This document shows positions 11,324-21,481 of a stretch of DNA of 64,000 bases, piece after piece (positions within the stretch are counted from its first letter, which is position 1; each line of letters starts with the position of its first letter). The translations under genes and the position numbers were made by a program. This DNA comes from Artocarpus heterophyllus (lineage: Eukaryota > Streptophyta > Magnoliopsida > Rosales > Moraceae): NCBI GenBank assembly GCA_025403435.1, contig CM046332.1:4785596-4849595 (forward strand), read 5' to 3'. The notes beneath the pieces were generated by a model. The model did no database searches and was not told where the DNA came from. It saw only the letters and a list, made by a program, of their open reading frames with translations.

Positions 11324-11909
11324 GTCGAAACAATGGAAACCCAACCTTGTTGATTGGAGATCTCAAGATCTAGGTTCAATGGGATAACTAAATTGAATAG
11401 ACTAAATAGGATCACTATAGGGTTACACTAACCCATTCCTATAATAAAACAGTGATACCCGTGGGGAAAGATTAAGCAGTTTGCTTTTAATGATTCTTAT
11501 GCATCGAATATGATGGGAATTCGAGTGGAGTAATGTGGGTTACTCTTAAATAAGAAATCAACTATGTGAGAGAGAAGTAGGGCCGCTTCAAAAGAGAATT
11601 GCTAGGGTTCAATTCTTTCGAAAATCTTGCAGAACCAGGGAGATGTTCATGGCCAAAATGAACATAACCATGAGAACTAAAACTGTGTCAGGAAAATATC
11701 TGTATGAGGTATCTTATTGTTTACATAAACGACAGAACAGTTCAAGGACATCGCATCTACTGGTCAGCTAGTAAAGTAAGCAAGGGAAGGTTCAAAGGTT
11801 AAAGCCTACCTATCCTATGCAGGTATTAACCGTAGAACTCTAGAACTCTATCACCATGTAGTGTCTTTGTTTTCTCTTGTCATCAATCAATTTCATTCAT
11901 GTGGGGGAT
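11324..11909 (+). other. Element I 3' untranslated region and polypurine tract
   Basis: No coding sequence is seen here. It ends in GTGGGGGAT (11901-11909) directly before the 3' LTR, a typical copia polypurine tract for plus-strand priming. This is an unusually long gap, about 590 bp, between pol and LTR. Confidence 0.7.
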
Positions 11910-12078
11910 TGCTAGAAAAAATGGATAATAACCATTTTGAGGCATAATTTTGAGTAGGACCCACTTTATAAAAGTGATGGGTCTTGGCAGATTTGCATTC
12001 TCCGTCGCGAGAAGATCGAAATCATATATTTATATGCTCAAAATGGTAATCGGGTGAATGAGAAATTGATGCTCAAAG
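11910..12078 (+). repeat. Element I 3' LTR, first part
   Basis: It begins TGCTAGAAAAAATGG and aligns to the first 170 bp of the 5' LTR. It is cut by element H, whose target duplication CAAAG is at 12074-12078 and again at 20877-20881. Confidence 0.9.
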
Positions 12079-12941
12079 TGTAACACCTACCTATTTTTAT
12101 GTAATGAATCACGTTAAGTTAGTAACAAAGTTAAGGGGATTTTATTAATAATTTATGTTAGATGTTATGATATATGATCTTTATGTTACTAACTTTTTAT
12201 GTCAAGTTTTATGACAGGTGACGACCGCATGGAATCGTTGTGCTCAAGTGTTCACGATTATTTTAATGTATGTTTAATTATCATGCAATGATGTATGAAT
12301 GTTTAATGTTTGGCATTTAAGGACAGTTCGGCAAGCCAGACTTTTAAGTTCGACAGGCCGAAAAGTATGCCAAAGACCCGCAGGCCGATGGGAACAATCG
12401 GCAGGCCGAATATGGTGGAACCGGCTAGCCGAAGGGGTAAATCGACAGGCCGAACACAGCTGACGAGCAGTCAGCAGAAATCTCTCCAAATTTATGGCTG
12501 AGATAATTTTGTTAAATGGGGGATTTATTATGATTAATTAGCACTATAATGGAATGTTTTATCAGATAAGGAAATTAAAGGGTTTGACTTCGCATTAATT
12601 TGTATTATTTTAAATGGTTTTCTATTTTTAGAGGGCACAAAAAAAATATGGCAAGTAAGACTAGAGTTTGGACTTTCCCTCTTTTCTCACCTTCATCCAC
12701 GCAATTTGCCATCTAAAAGTTAGAAAATTCTGACTTAATGGAGGGTAATGAATCTTCATAATGCTCATTACGTTAAAAAAAAATGTATGAATGGATCCTG
12801 ATTAAGTATGTTTAATTATATTTTCAATTTAAAGTATCGTATAAGTTTTGTAATTGCATTTGTGTTTATAGTTTAAACAGGTATAAATGTATGAATGTAA
12901 GAATGTAACGACATTTGTGACGTCCTTAAGGGGGCGTTACA
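12079..12941 (+). repeat. Element H 5' LTR, internally deleted (863 bp)
   Basis: It aligns to both ends of the 3' LTR (17833-20876, 3044 bp) but lacks about 2.2 kb of the middle. The join lies near 12770, where GTTAAAAAAA is followed at once by the distal GTATGAATGGATC sequence. The missing part includes the CT-rich promoter candidate and the second stem-loop cluster. Confidence 0.92.
12327..12456 (+). repeat. GGCAGGCC stem-loop cluster, H 5' LTR
   Basis: Six degenerate units of the CGGCAGGCCGA type lie here, about 250 bp into the LTR. The same cluster is found at 18082-18210 in the 3' LTR and 33828-33957 in element E. It lies inside a 63-codon reading frame (12310-12501) open in all three copies. 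Confidence 0.85.
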
Positions 12942-12946
12942 GGCTT

Positions 12947-12958
12947 TGGTATTAGAGC
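12947..12958 (+). promoter_or_regulatory. Primer binding site, element H
   Basis: TGGTATTAGAGC, one C-to-T change from the complement of initiator methionine tRNA, five bases after the 5' LTR end. Confidence 0.88.
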
Positions 12959-13147
12959 GATTTTTCGATTACAATTCATATTGCCACACGTCAATCCAAG
13001 TAAGTATGTTATAAAGTTAGATGTTATGATGCAAGTATGATGATAAGATTAAGGTCTAAATGTTTAATGATTAACGATCTCGTAGTGAAAACCTGTCTCA
13101 TATTAGAAGATTATTTCTAAGTTTCTAATTCTTTTAAGAAATTAACG

Positions 13148-14430
13148 ATGGACAGCCACAGAAGAATGCAGACTTGCACCCAAACTAACGAAAGACTCAT
13201 GACAATGATTGCTAAGTTGTAGAGGCAACTTGAGGATCAACGAAGGAAAATTGCTGCGTTAAGGGCCAATGGCCAGAATGACGAACGACGAACGACGAGG
13301 CAATGATGTGCCTCCTCCTCCTCCACAGCCATAAGCAAATGTAGTTCCAGCTCCTGCTATTGAACCAAGAGCAGCCTATCAGGAACCCCTACTGGTCAGA
13401 TGGAAGAAAGTTAAGCCAGCAGACTTTGAGGGTTCAAAGGATCCACTAGTAGCTCAAGGATGGTTGAAGATGATCAAAGCCACCTTGCAACTCATGGATT
13501 TCACGGACAATGAAAAGGTCCTCTGTGCCTTGTACTGTCTTACCATGGAGGCCAGAATTTGGTGGGATAGCATTGAAATGAGCAGGAATGTTGAAGAGAT
13601 GGCATGGGAAGACTTTGTTCATGAATTCAACACGAAGTTCTTCCATATGAATGTTACAAGGAAGCATTATGAGGAGTTTGAGAGCTTACGCCAGGGGGAT
13701 ATGTCAGTCACTGATGTGGTGATGAAGTTTGACTAGCTTGCTCGTCTATGTCCAGGAATGGTTATGGATGAAAGTGAAAGGGTCAAAAGACTGATCAGAG
13801 CCCTTAGGCCAGATATTGCTACAATCATTGATGGGGCAAGTCTGCCAAGGACTGAAGAGCAAGTTATTTTGAGGGCTTAACGTGCTGAGTTTCATCTGTC
13901 CAAGCTAAGAAGGAACCAACCATAGTTGGGCCAACAGGTTAATAATGCAAACAACCAGAACCGCCCTCCACATAGGAACAACAACAACAACAATAACAAT
14001 AGCAGCAACAACAACAACCAAAACTGGAGGAACAACAAGAGGAAGGGCAATCCTCAAAACCAGTAGGGCCAAGACAACAAGAGGCAAAATGACGGTCAGC
14101 ATAACAACAATAACAGGCGGTTTAAACCATGTCCCAAATGTGGAAAGAAGCATCTAGGGGAATGCCGATTGGGGACAAACCAATGTTTCATTTGTGGGCG
14201 TGAAGACCACTTTGTTGAGAACTGCCCCAAGTTGATGAATGCTAATGCCCTGCAGAGAGCTCCTCCTCAAGCCCAGCTTCATCAAATGCAAGCCTTCCTT
14301 GAAGGGCCACTTATTAGTCAAGGGAGACTTGAAGCCCCTCCAATGAATGCTCGAATCTATGCCATGACGAAAGAACAAGTGGTTGTTGAAGCCTCCAATA
14401 TGGTCACAGGTCAGATAACAAGTTTATCCA
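13148..14430 (+). pseudogene. Element H gag capsid and nucleocapsid
   Basis: The start is ATG at 13148 (MDSHRRMQTCTQTNER), matching the start of element E gag. A seven-base tandem duplication near 13285 shifts the frame. The capsid fold is recognisable from 13464 (LQLMDFTDNEK, WWDSIEMSRN, FHMNVTRKHYEEF, RQGDMSV). An Asn-rich linker encoded by AAC repeats (13975-14030) precedes two zinc knuckles: CPKCGKKHLGECR and [14 protein letters not shown]. Stops occur near 13734, 13878 and 14065, mostly at Gln codons. The two-knuckle nucleocapsid is a family trait shared with E and C. Confidence 0.88.
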
Positions 14431-14720
14431 ATGATGTTTATGTTCTTTTTGATACGGGTGCCACACATTCTTTTGTATCTATGTCATATGCTAAGAAGTT
14501 AGAGGTTCGTTTAGAGCCTATGAGACAGGGATTCACTACGATACTACCCTCCGGGGAAGTGATGTTATCCACGCACTGTTTGCGTGTAGTACCCCTATAG
14601 ATTTCTGATAGGAAACTTTTTGTCGACCTCATTGTGATCGACATGCATGACTATGACATGATTCTTGGGATGGATTTCCTAAGCAAGTATAATGCCTCTA
14701 TCGAATGCCGAAAATGAAAG
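14431..14720 (+). pseudogene. Element H aspartic protease
   Basis: The catalytic motif [13 protein letters not shown] is intact near 14450 and the [13 protein letters not shown] strand near 14660 completes the retropepsin fold. Stops at about 14598 and 14715 break it from RT. It is in frame with the second part of gag, as a Gag-Pol fusion would be. Confidence 0.87.
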
Positions 14721-16240
14721 GTGATCTTCCATCCTGAAGGTGATCAGAAGTTCATTTATTTTGGCGAGTCTAGAAAGAAACCCTACATGTTCTTATCGGC
14801 AATGAAAGCAAGAAAGTTATTAGCAAGTGGCTGTATAGGCTATCTGGCAAACATTGTAGACAAAAGCCAAGAAGGAAAGACAAGAATTGAGGATGTGCAT
14901 GTTGTTCATAAATATGAAGATGTGTTTCCTGATGATCTGACGAGTCTACCGCCAGAAAGAGAAGTTGAATTCGAGATTGAGCTCGCTCCAGGCACCGATC
15001 CAATCTCAAAAGAGTCTTACGGAATGGCCCCGATAGAATTAAAGGAGCTTCACACACAATTAAAGGAGCTACTTGACAAAGGATTTATCAGGCCAAGTCA
15101 CTCACCATGGGGCACTCCAGTCTTGTTTGTGAAGAAGAAGGATGGCACTATGAGACTCTACATCGACTACAGAGAGCTAAACAAGGTGACAATCAAGAAC
15201 AAGTACCCGTTGCCTCGAATCGATGATTTGTTTGATCAGCTCAAGGGTGCATCGGTGTTCTCAAAGATTGATCTACGATCAGGATATCACCAGTTGAAGG
15301 TTAAAGAAGGAGATATCCCCAAGACTACTTTTAGGTCGAGGTATGGTCACCATGAATTTATGGTTATGCCTTTCGGTCTGACGAATGCACTTGCTGCCTT
15401 TATGGATTTGATGAACAAGGTATTCAAGAATTTCCTCGATAAATTTGTTGTTGTATTTATCGATGATATTCTTGTCTATTCTAAGAATCACGAAGAGCAT
15501 GAGGAGTATTTAAGAATTGTGCTGGAGACTTTAAGAAGACACCAGCTATATGCAAAGTTCTCCAAATGCGAGTTTGGGCTGGATAAAGTGTCATTGTTGG
15601 GGCATGTTATTTCAAAGGAAGGGATTATGGTTGACCCTGCTAAAGTAGAAGCTATTCTCAACTGGAAGCAACCGATGAATGCAAGTGAAATAAGGAGCTT
15701 CTTGGGTTTAGCATGTTATTATCGGAGATTCATAGAAGATTTCTCCAAGATAGCGGCTCCACTTACGAACCTGACTCGCAAAGGAAAGAAGTATGAATGG
15801 ACAGATGCATGCAAGAAAAGTTTTCAAGAACTAAAGAAAAGGCTAACGATGGCTCCAGTGTTGGCAATTCCTGAAGGAAATGTTGGGTTTGTTATTTATA
15901 GTGATGCATCCAAGATGGGCCTCGAAGCTATATTGATGCAAAATGAAAGGGTGATTGCTTATGCTTCAAGACAACTAAAGGATTATGAAAAGAACTATCA
16001 TACTCATGATCTCGAGTTAGCAATAGTCATTTTTGCGTTGAAGATATGGAGACACTATTTATATGGGGTCTAATGTAAGATCTCCACTGATCATCAAAGT
16101 CTGAAGTACTTCTTCACGCAAAGAGACCTGAACATGAGACAACGAAGATGGCTAGAGTTGATGAAGGATTACGATTGTGAAAACCTTTATCATCTTGGTA
16201 AAGCTAACCGAGTGGCTGATGCTCTAAGTAGGAAGTCAGT
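14721..16240 (+). pseudogene. Element H reverse transcriptase and RNase H
   Basis: This is the best preserved polymerase in the window, open from 14721 to 16073. Domains in order: linker [15 protein letters not shown], thumb and fingers with [33 protein letters not shown], catalytic [11 protein letters not shown], then the connection domain [16 protein letters not shown], and RNase H with YSDASKMGL and HDLELA. One stop at 16071 (a Gln-like position) interrupts RNase H, which continues as [11 protein letters not shown] and ADALSRK. The YIDD-type catalytic box has both Asp residues. Confidence 0.92.
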
Positions 16241-17796
16241 TGCCACGTTGATGTCAATGCAAGCAATGTCTCCACCTTTAAGGAAGGAAATTCTAGACTT
16301 CGGTTTAGAACTTATAGCAGGCCAGCTATCAGCGCGCTCTCTTGCTCCAATGATGTATGATGAAATTCAGAGAAAACAAGATGACAATGTAAGCCTCGTA
16401 AGGATCAAGCAAGAAATGAAAGAAAGTAAATGTCAAGAGTTTCGTATTACGGATGATGGAACTCTGTATCTTAAGGACCGCTTATGTGTTCCCAATGTTG
16501 ATGGCTTAAGGGAAAAGATCTTGGCAGAAATTCATGACACGCCTTACTCTATTCATCCAGGTGCAACAAAGATGTATAATGATCTAAGGGGTAACTTTTG
16601 ATGGTTTGGAATGAAACGTGATGTTGCAATGTATGTGAAGAAATGTATGACATGTCAGCTAGTAAAGGCTGAACACCAGAGACCTGGTGGTGAACTGCAG
16701 TCTATCCAAATACCGGAATGGAAATGGGAGGATATAGCAATGGATTTCATTACTGGTTTGCCTAGAACTACGAATGGTTATGATGCAATTTGGGTAGTTG
16801 TGGATCGACTGACTAAGACGGCGCATTTCATTCCTATCAAGATCACTTACTCTATAGAACGGTTAGCGGAACTCTATTTGAAGGAAATTGTAAGACTTCA
16901 TGGAATTCCCAAGTCAATCATCTTAGATCGTGATGGCTGGTTCACATCTAAGTTTTGGAAGAGTATACAGACTGTAATGGGAACCAGGCTACATTTTTCG
17001 TACAGCTTTTCATCCTCAGATAGATGGCCAAATGGAGAGGATGAACTTGATTTTAGAGGATATGCTACAGGCTTGTTCTTTCGATTTTAAGACCAGCTGA
17101 TGTAAAATGTTGCCGTTAGCAGAATCTGCTTACAACAACAGCTTTCAGGCGACAATTGGGATGGCACCGTATGAAGCGTTGTATGGACGAAAATACAGGT
17201 CACCTATATGTTGGCACGAAGCTGGTGAAAAGAAGTTAATGGAAAGCGTTGATGCTGAAAGAACTAATTTTGTGAATGAAACTTCTGAGATGATAAAGTT
17301 GATAAGAAGAAGAATAGAGACCGCTCAAAGCCGTCAGAAGAGTTATGCTGACAAGAGAAGAAGACCCTTAGAGTTTGTCGTGGGCAAATATGCGTTTTTG
17401 AAAGTTGCACCAATGAAAGGAGTTATGAGGTTTGGGAAGAAAAACAAGTTAAGTCCAAGATTTATCGGTCTTTATGAAGTTGTTAAGCGAATAGGCAAAG
17501 TAGCTTATCAGCTAAAGTTGCATTCAGAAATGTCCACAATGCACGATGTATTTCATGTCTCCATGGTCAAGAAGTATGTTCCGGACCCTACGCATGTGAT
17601 TTAGCCACAAGTGATCGAGATACGAGAAGACTTAAGTTATGAAGAAAAGCCAATGAAGATACTCGATTAGAAAACCAAGACCTTGAGGAATAAAGAAATT
17701 CTATTGGTCAAGGTGTTATGGCGAAATCATCAAGTTGAAGAAGCTACATGGGAACATGAAGATGACATGAGATCTATGTATCCGCATTTATTCTAA
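16241..17796 (+). pseudogene. Element H integrase with chromodomain-like tail
   Basis: The zinc module has His-Pro-Gly-Ala then CMTCQLVKAEHQ. The core has MDFITGLPRT with the first catalytic Asp and LDRDGWFTSKFW with the second. A one-base insertion near 16995 shifts the frame before the catalytic Glu region. The C-terminal part resumes at 17107 (LAESAYNNSFQATIGMAPYE, ALYGRK), then a GPY/F-like module, and ends with a chromodomain remnant (LVKVLWRNHQVEEATWE) and YPHLF before the stop at 17794-17796. That tail is what places the family near Tekay/Del. Confidence 0.9.
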
Positions 17797-18081
17797 GTTT
17801 CAAGAATGAAACTTTTATAAGGTGGGAAGAATTGTAACACCCACCTATTTTTATGTAATGAATCACGTTAAGTTAGCAACGACGTTAAGGGGATTTTATT
17901 AATAATTTATGTTATATGTTATGATATATGATCTTTATGTTACTAACTTTATATGTCAAGTTTTACGCCAGGTGACGACCGCATGGAATCGTTGTGCTCA
18001 AGTGTTCATGATTATTTTAATGTATGTTTAATTATGATGCAATGATGTATGAATGTTTTAATGTTTGGCATTTAAGGACAG

Positions 18082-18210
18082 TTCGGCAGGCCAAAATTTT
18101 AAGCTCAGTAGGCCAAAAAGTTTGCCAAAGACCGACAGGCCGATGGGAACAATCAGCAGGCCAAATATGGTAGAACCACCAGGCCGAAGGGGTAAATCGG
18201 CAGGCCAAAC
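18082..18210 (+). repeat. GGCAGGCC cluster, H 3' LTR proximal
   Basis: This is the same cluster as in the 5' LTR, with units in the GGCAGGCC orientation and more C-to-T erosion (several AGGCCA and AGGCCAAA forms). Confidence 0.83.
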
Positions 18211-18539
18211 ACAGTTGACGAGCAGTCAGCAGAAATCTCTTCAAATTTATGGCTGAGATAATTACGTTAAATGGGGGATTTATTGTGATTAATTGGCACT
18301 ATAATGGAATGTTTTATCAGTTAAGGAAATTAAAGGGTTTGACTTCGCATTGATTTGTATTATTTTAAATGGTTTTCTATTTTTAGAGGGAAAAAAAATA
18401 TATGGCAAGTAAGACTAGAGTTTTGACTTTCCCTCTTTTCTCTCCTTCCTCCACGCCATTTGCCATCTAACAGTTAGAAAATTCTGACTTAATGGAGGGT
18501 AATGAATCTTCATCATGTTAATTACGTTAAAAAAAAAAT

Positions 18540-18670
18540 TAATTAACGTTCTTTTCCTCAGATATTCTCTCATTTTCTCTCTCTCAGTTCTAAGACGTTC
18601 TCTCATTCTTCTTCTTCTTCTTCTTCTTCTTCTCTTCTCCACGAATCCCATCTCCTTCTCTCTCAAAAAT
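18540..18670 (+). promoter_or_regulatory. CT-rich Y-patch tract in E/H LTR family
   Basis: A run of TTCTCTCA, CTTCTTCTTC and TCTCC motifs lies here, also present in element E (34285-34390). It resembles the pyrimidine patch near plant transcription starts. No clear TATA box precedes it, so this is only a candidate start region. Confidence 0.35.
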
Positions 18671-20028
18671 TCTCTGCAAGTATTGAAAGAAAAAGTTATA
18701 TTTTGTTGGTTGAATTCAAGGACTTTAAGAAGAAATTTTCAAGGTAAGAACTTTTTCGGCAATTCTGAAAAGAATTCTCCTCCTCCAATTGTCTGCAATA
18801 TCTTTCTATAGGTATTGTAGTTTCTCTTGAGTTTTTAATATGATGTTCATGTATGTATTATGTGATGTTTTTCCAAGTTTCATGTCATTTGGGTGTTTCT
18901 ATGAAAAAAATATGAGTTTTCTATCATCTACCCTTCACAGTAAAATATTACTGTTTGGATATGGTGCAAGAAAATGTAATGTTTATTCAAGAGGTAAATG
19001 AATGATGTTTTTCATGAAAGTTGTCAAGAATGTGCTTGTATAATGTATGATGAATGTATTTTATGTTATGAAATTTTTATGAGATTACATTAAGAAAACT
19101 GTTTTAACAATGTTATTTCTGGATTTTTTTTTGTTTATGAAATGTTATATATGTTTAAATGATTTTATGGTAATGAAATAATTTTATGTATGATAATAAG
19201 ATGTTTGTATGAATTTTAAATTAAAATATATGTATTTTAATTGTTTGAAAATGTTTTTTAAAAGATATTCATGTTGAAAATGTATAATTTGTTTTTATAT
19301 GCTTAAGGTAATTTTTATGATTTAAGAAAAATCATGATAACATGTTTATGTGATGATAATTTTTATTATGGTTATGAATTATGTTTGTAATATGTGATGA
19401 ATGTATACATGAATGTTATATAAATGAAAGTTATGTGAATGGATGTTTTATGATAAGTATTAATTTTATTGTATTTTTAAATGGATAAATGGCATGAACA
19501 CTCAAAGGAACGAGCACATCGAGACCGCGGCGTCGTCATCAAAGTATATTAAGGTTAACTAAGCGAGCTTTAAGGTAAGTACGTTCTCACCTGCAACATG
19601 ACACCTTTTACAAGGTTTGATGATATGTTCACAATGGTATTCACGATGATTTTATGGATATTTTCCTTAAAGGATTTCTTATGAAAGATTTTCATGATTT
19701 AAAGTTATGCATGTATGATGATGATATGTTTCATAGCATGAAAATTATATATATATATGTATCACCTAATAAGTGTTGCACACCAATGTTATGAAATGAA
19801 ATGTTATGATGTCATGTTTGGTTTGGGATCAGCTACCCTTCTCCTCTCATAATGGCGCGCCTACAATGATGTTCATGGTGCAACACTTAGGCCCTTAAGA
19901 TAAAATGGAATAAGTTTTAATATAGTCAATGTAATGAAAGATATGTTTCGATGAAATTGTGCTTAAGGCACTTCTATGATATGATGAAGATGAAGATGTA
20001 TATGAAATGTTTTAAATTGTGAGAATTA

Positions 20029-20088
20029 TATGTACTTACTAAGCATTAGCTTAATCAAGTTTTATGTCATGTTGCAGATAAGGGTAAG
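20029..20088 (+). promoter_or_regulatory. Conserved LTR block with acceptor-like TGCAG
   Basis: The block TACTTACTAAGCATTAGCT is followed by a T-rich stretch, then TGTTGCAGATAAGGGTA. It recurs in element E (35815-35870) and, diverged, in element C (55519-55570). Conservation between separate families inside otherwise variable LTRs suggests a functional site. The TGCAG end resembles a 3' splice acceptor or a processing signal; that reading is inference. Confidence 0.5.
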
Positions 20089-20351
20089 AAAGTCTTGGAT
20101 TAGACGGAGGACATGGGAAGGCGTGTGAGCACTAAGCACAATGAATTGTAACCGAAAGAATGCCAAGAAGAATGTTTTCATGTTTTTAATCAAGTTTTAT
20201 ATTTTGAACACATTTTCATGATAAATATTTAAAGGATTCTTGAACTATGTTTTATATTTTATTTCATTATCTTAAGTATTATGATCTTTTTCATTTTTTT
20301 ATAAAAGGTTGGTTTTGTTTTAAAATTAAGTTTTCCCAAAGATTTTTGTCT

Positions 20352-20525
20352 CGGTCGGCCTGCCGAAGTTTGAAAGTTTGGCCTGCCAATCACGTTTTCG
20401 GCCTGCCGGACGATGATGAGTTTTTAAGCCAGATTTGCAAAGCCTTTGCCGGCCTGCCGGTTGAGGGAACTCCAGCTTGCCGATCATGTTCGGCCTACCG
20501 AAGTCCCAAGTTCGGCCTACCGAAT
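20352..20525 (+). repeat. GGCCTGCC cluster, H 3' LTR distal, inverted orientation
   Basis: Seven or so units lie here in the reverse orientation (CGGCCTGCCGAA) relative to the proximal cluster 2.1 kb upstream. The element E LTR has the matching pair (33828-33957 and 36134-36326). Confidence 0.85.
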
Positions 20526-20881
20526 TGTAAAAGTAAGTAAACTTTAAATGATGTGATGATTAATGAGATATGATGTGATGTTTTTTTTATAAGCCCTGAT
20601 TTTATAATTTGGTATATCTATTTTATTAAAATAAGTTTATGATTAGTTTAAAGTGAATTAGAATAAATTATGATACGGAATGAGTTAAGTTATTTAACAA
20701 TGTTAAGTTAAAAAAATTGTATGAATGGATCTTGGTTAAGTATGTTTAATTATATTTTCAATTTAAAGTATCGTATAAGTTTTGTAATTGCATTTGTGTT
20801 TATAGTTTAAACAAGTATGAATGTATGAAAGTAAGAATATAACGACATCTGTGACGTCCGTAAGGGGGGCGTTACACAAAG

Positions 20882-21481
20882 TGTGCCTATTGACATTTGA
20901 ATTTATTGAAAAAAGGCCTAAATATGGAGTCCCACATCAGTTAGGCATTAAAACTTGACATCCCCTGGCATGTATAAGTATTAGGAAAGTCCCACATCGG
21001 TTAGGCACAGAAGTTTGATATCCCCTGACTTGTATAAGTACTAGGGACTCTCCATAACTAGACACACAGAAAAATTGCACACAAAAATAACACATAGTTT
21101 TCTTTTCTCTTGTTTTTGAGTTTTTGTTCTCTTCTTCTTGAGTCTTTCTTTTGAGTCGGTTTTGGCGAGTAGTCATTTTTGGTGATAGAGGAAGACGTGT
21201 TCAAGTTTGCTGGAGGTGGTGTTCAAGTGTGTATAGATCATTGTCTATTATCGTTGTATCCTGGGAGATAGACATCCATCGAATCCTCGTGTATAACCAG
21301 ATGGGACGAATCTGTTTTAAGGAAAGCGTGAGCAACATGCACCTCGACTATCATTTTGTTCCAACTTGGTTTGAAGGTTGAGAATTCTAATGTAATGTTT
21401 TATTCCTAATTTCATAATAATATTCCTTCTACTGTTTATATTTACTTTATATTGCACCTGTTTGTTGTTTATCTCTATATA
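20882..21481 (+). repeat. Element I 3' LTR, second part
   Basis: It resumes exactly after the H target duplication (GTGTGCCTATTGACATTTG) and aligns to 6489-7090 of the 5' LTR. It is cut again at 21481 by element J, whose duplication ATATA occupies 21477-21481 and 25266-25270. Confidence 0.92.
20929..21048 (+). promoter_or_regulatory. Two tandem USE plus TATA modules (3' LTR of I)
   Basis: Unit 1 has GTCCCACATCA at 20929-20939 and TATAAG at 20973. Unit 2 has a perfect GTCCCACATCG at 20989-20999 and TATAAG at 21033. Both gaps are 33 bp, the same as in the 5' LTR, so the arrangement predates insertion of the element. Confidence 0.75.

Larger units (their letters stand above)
12079..20876 (+). 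mobile_element. Element H: Tekay-like Ty3 retrotransposon inside copia LTR
   Basis: It starts TGTAACACC and ends GTTACA with perfect 5-bp target duplications CAAAG. It contains 5' LTR (shortened), primer site, gag, protease, RT, RNase H, integrase with a chromodomain-like tail, and a full 3' LTR. It belongs to the same family as element E (33580-42256). The polyprotein has two frameshifts and several stops, but RT and RNase H are open over 450 codons, so it is younger or less decayed than element I. Confidence 0.95.
17833..20876 (+). repeat. Element H 3' LTR (3044 bp)
   Basis: It starts TGTAACACCC after a purine-rich stretch (GGTGGGAAGA at 17821-17830) and ends GTTACA before the duplication CAAAG. 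It contains two stem-loop clusters in opposite orientation (18082-18210 and 20352-20525), a CT-rich tract near 18560-18660, and a conserved block at 20029-20088. It is much longer than the usual plant LTR but normal for Tekay-like elements. Confidence 0.93.

Noticed and set aside
13905..14153. Val/Leu-rich minus-strand frame opposite H gag
   Set aside because: It is the antisense of the AAC repeat encoding the Asn-rich linker; the same shadow appears in element E at 37606-38016.
18415..18666. Arg/Lys-rich 83-codon minus-strand frame as a nuclear protein
   Set aside because: It is the reverse reading of a CTT/CTC-rich promoter-like tract; codons are all AGA, AGG and GAA from the simple repeat.
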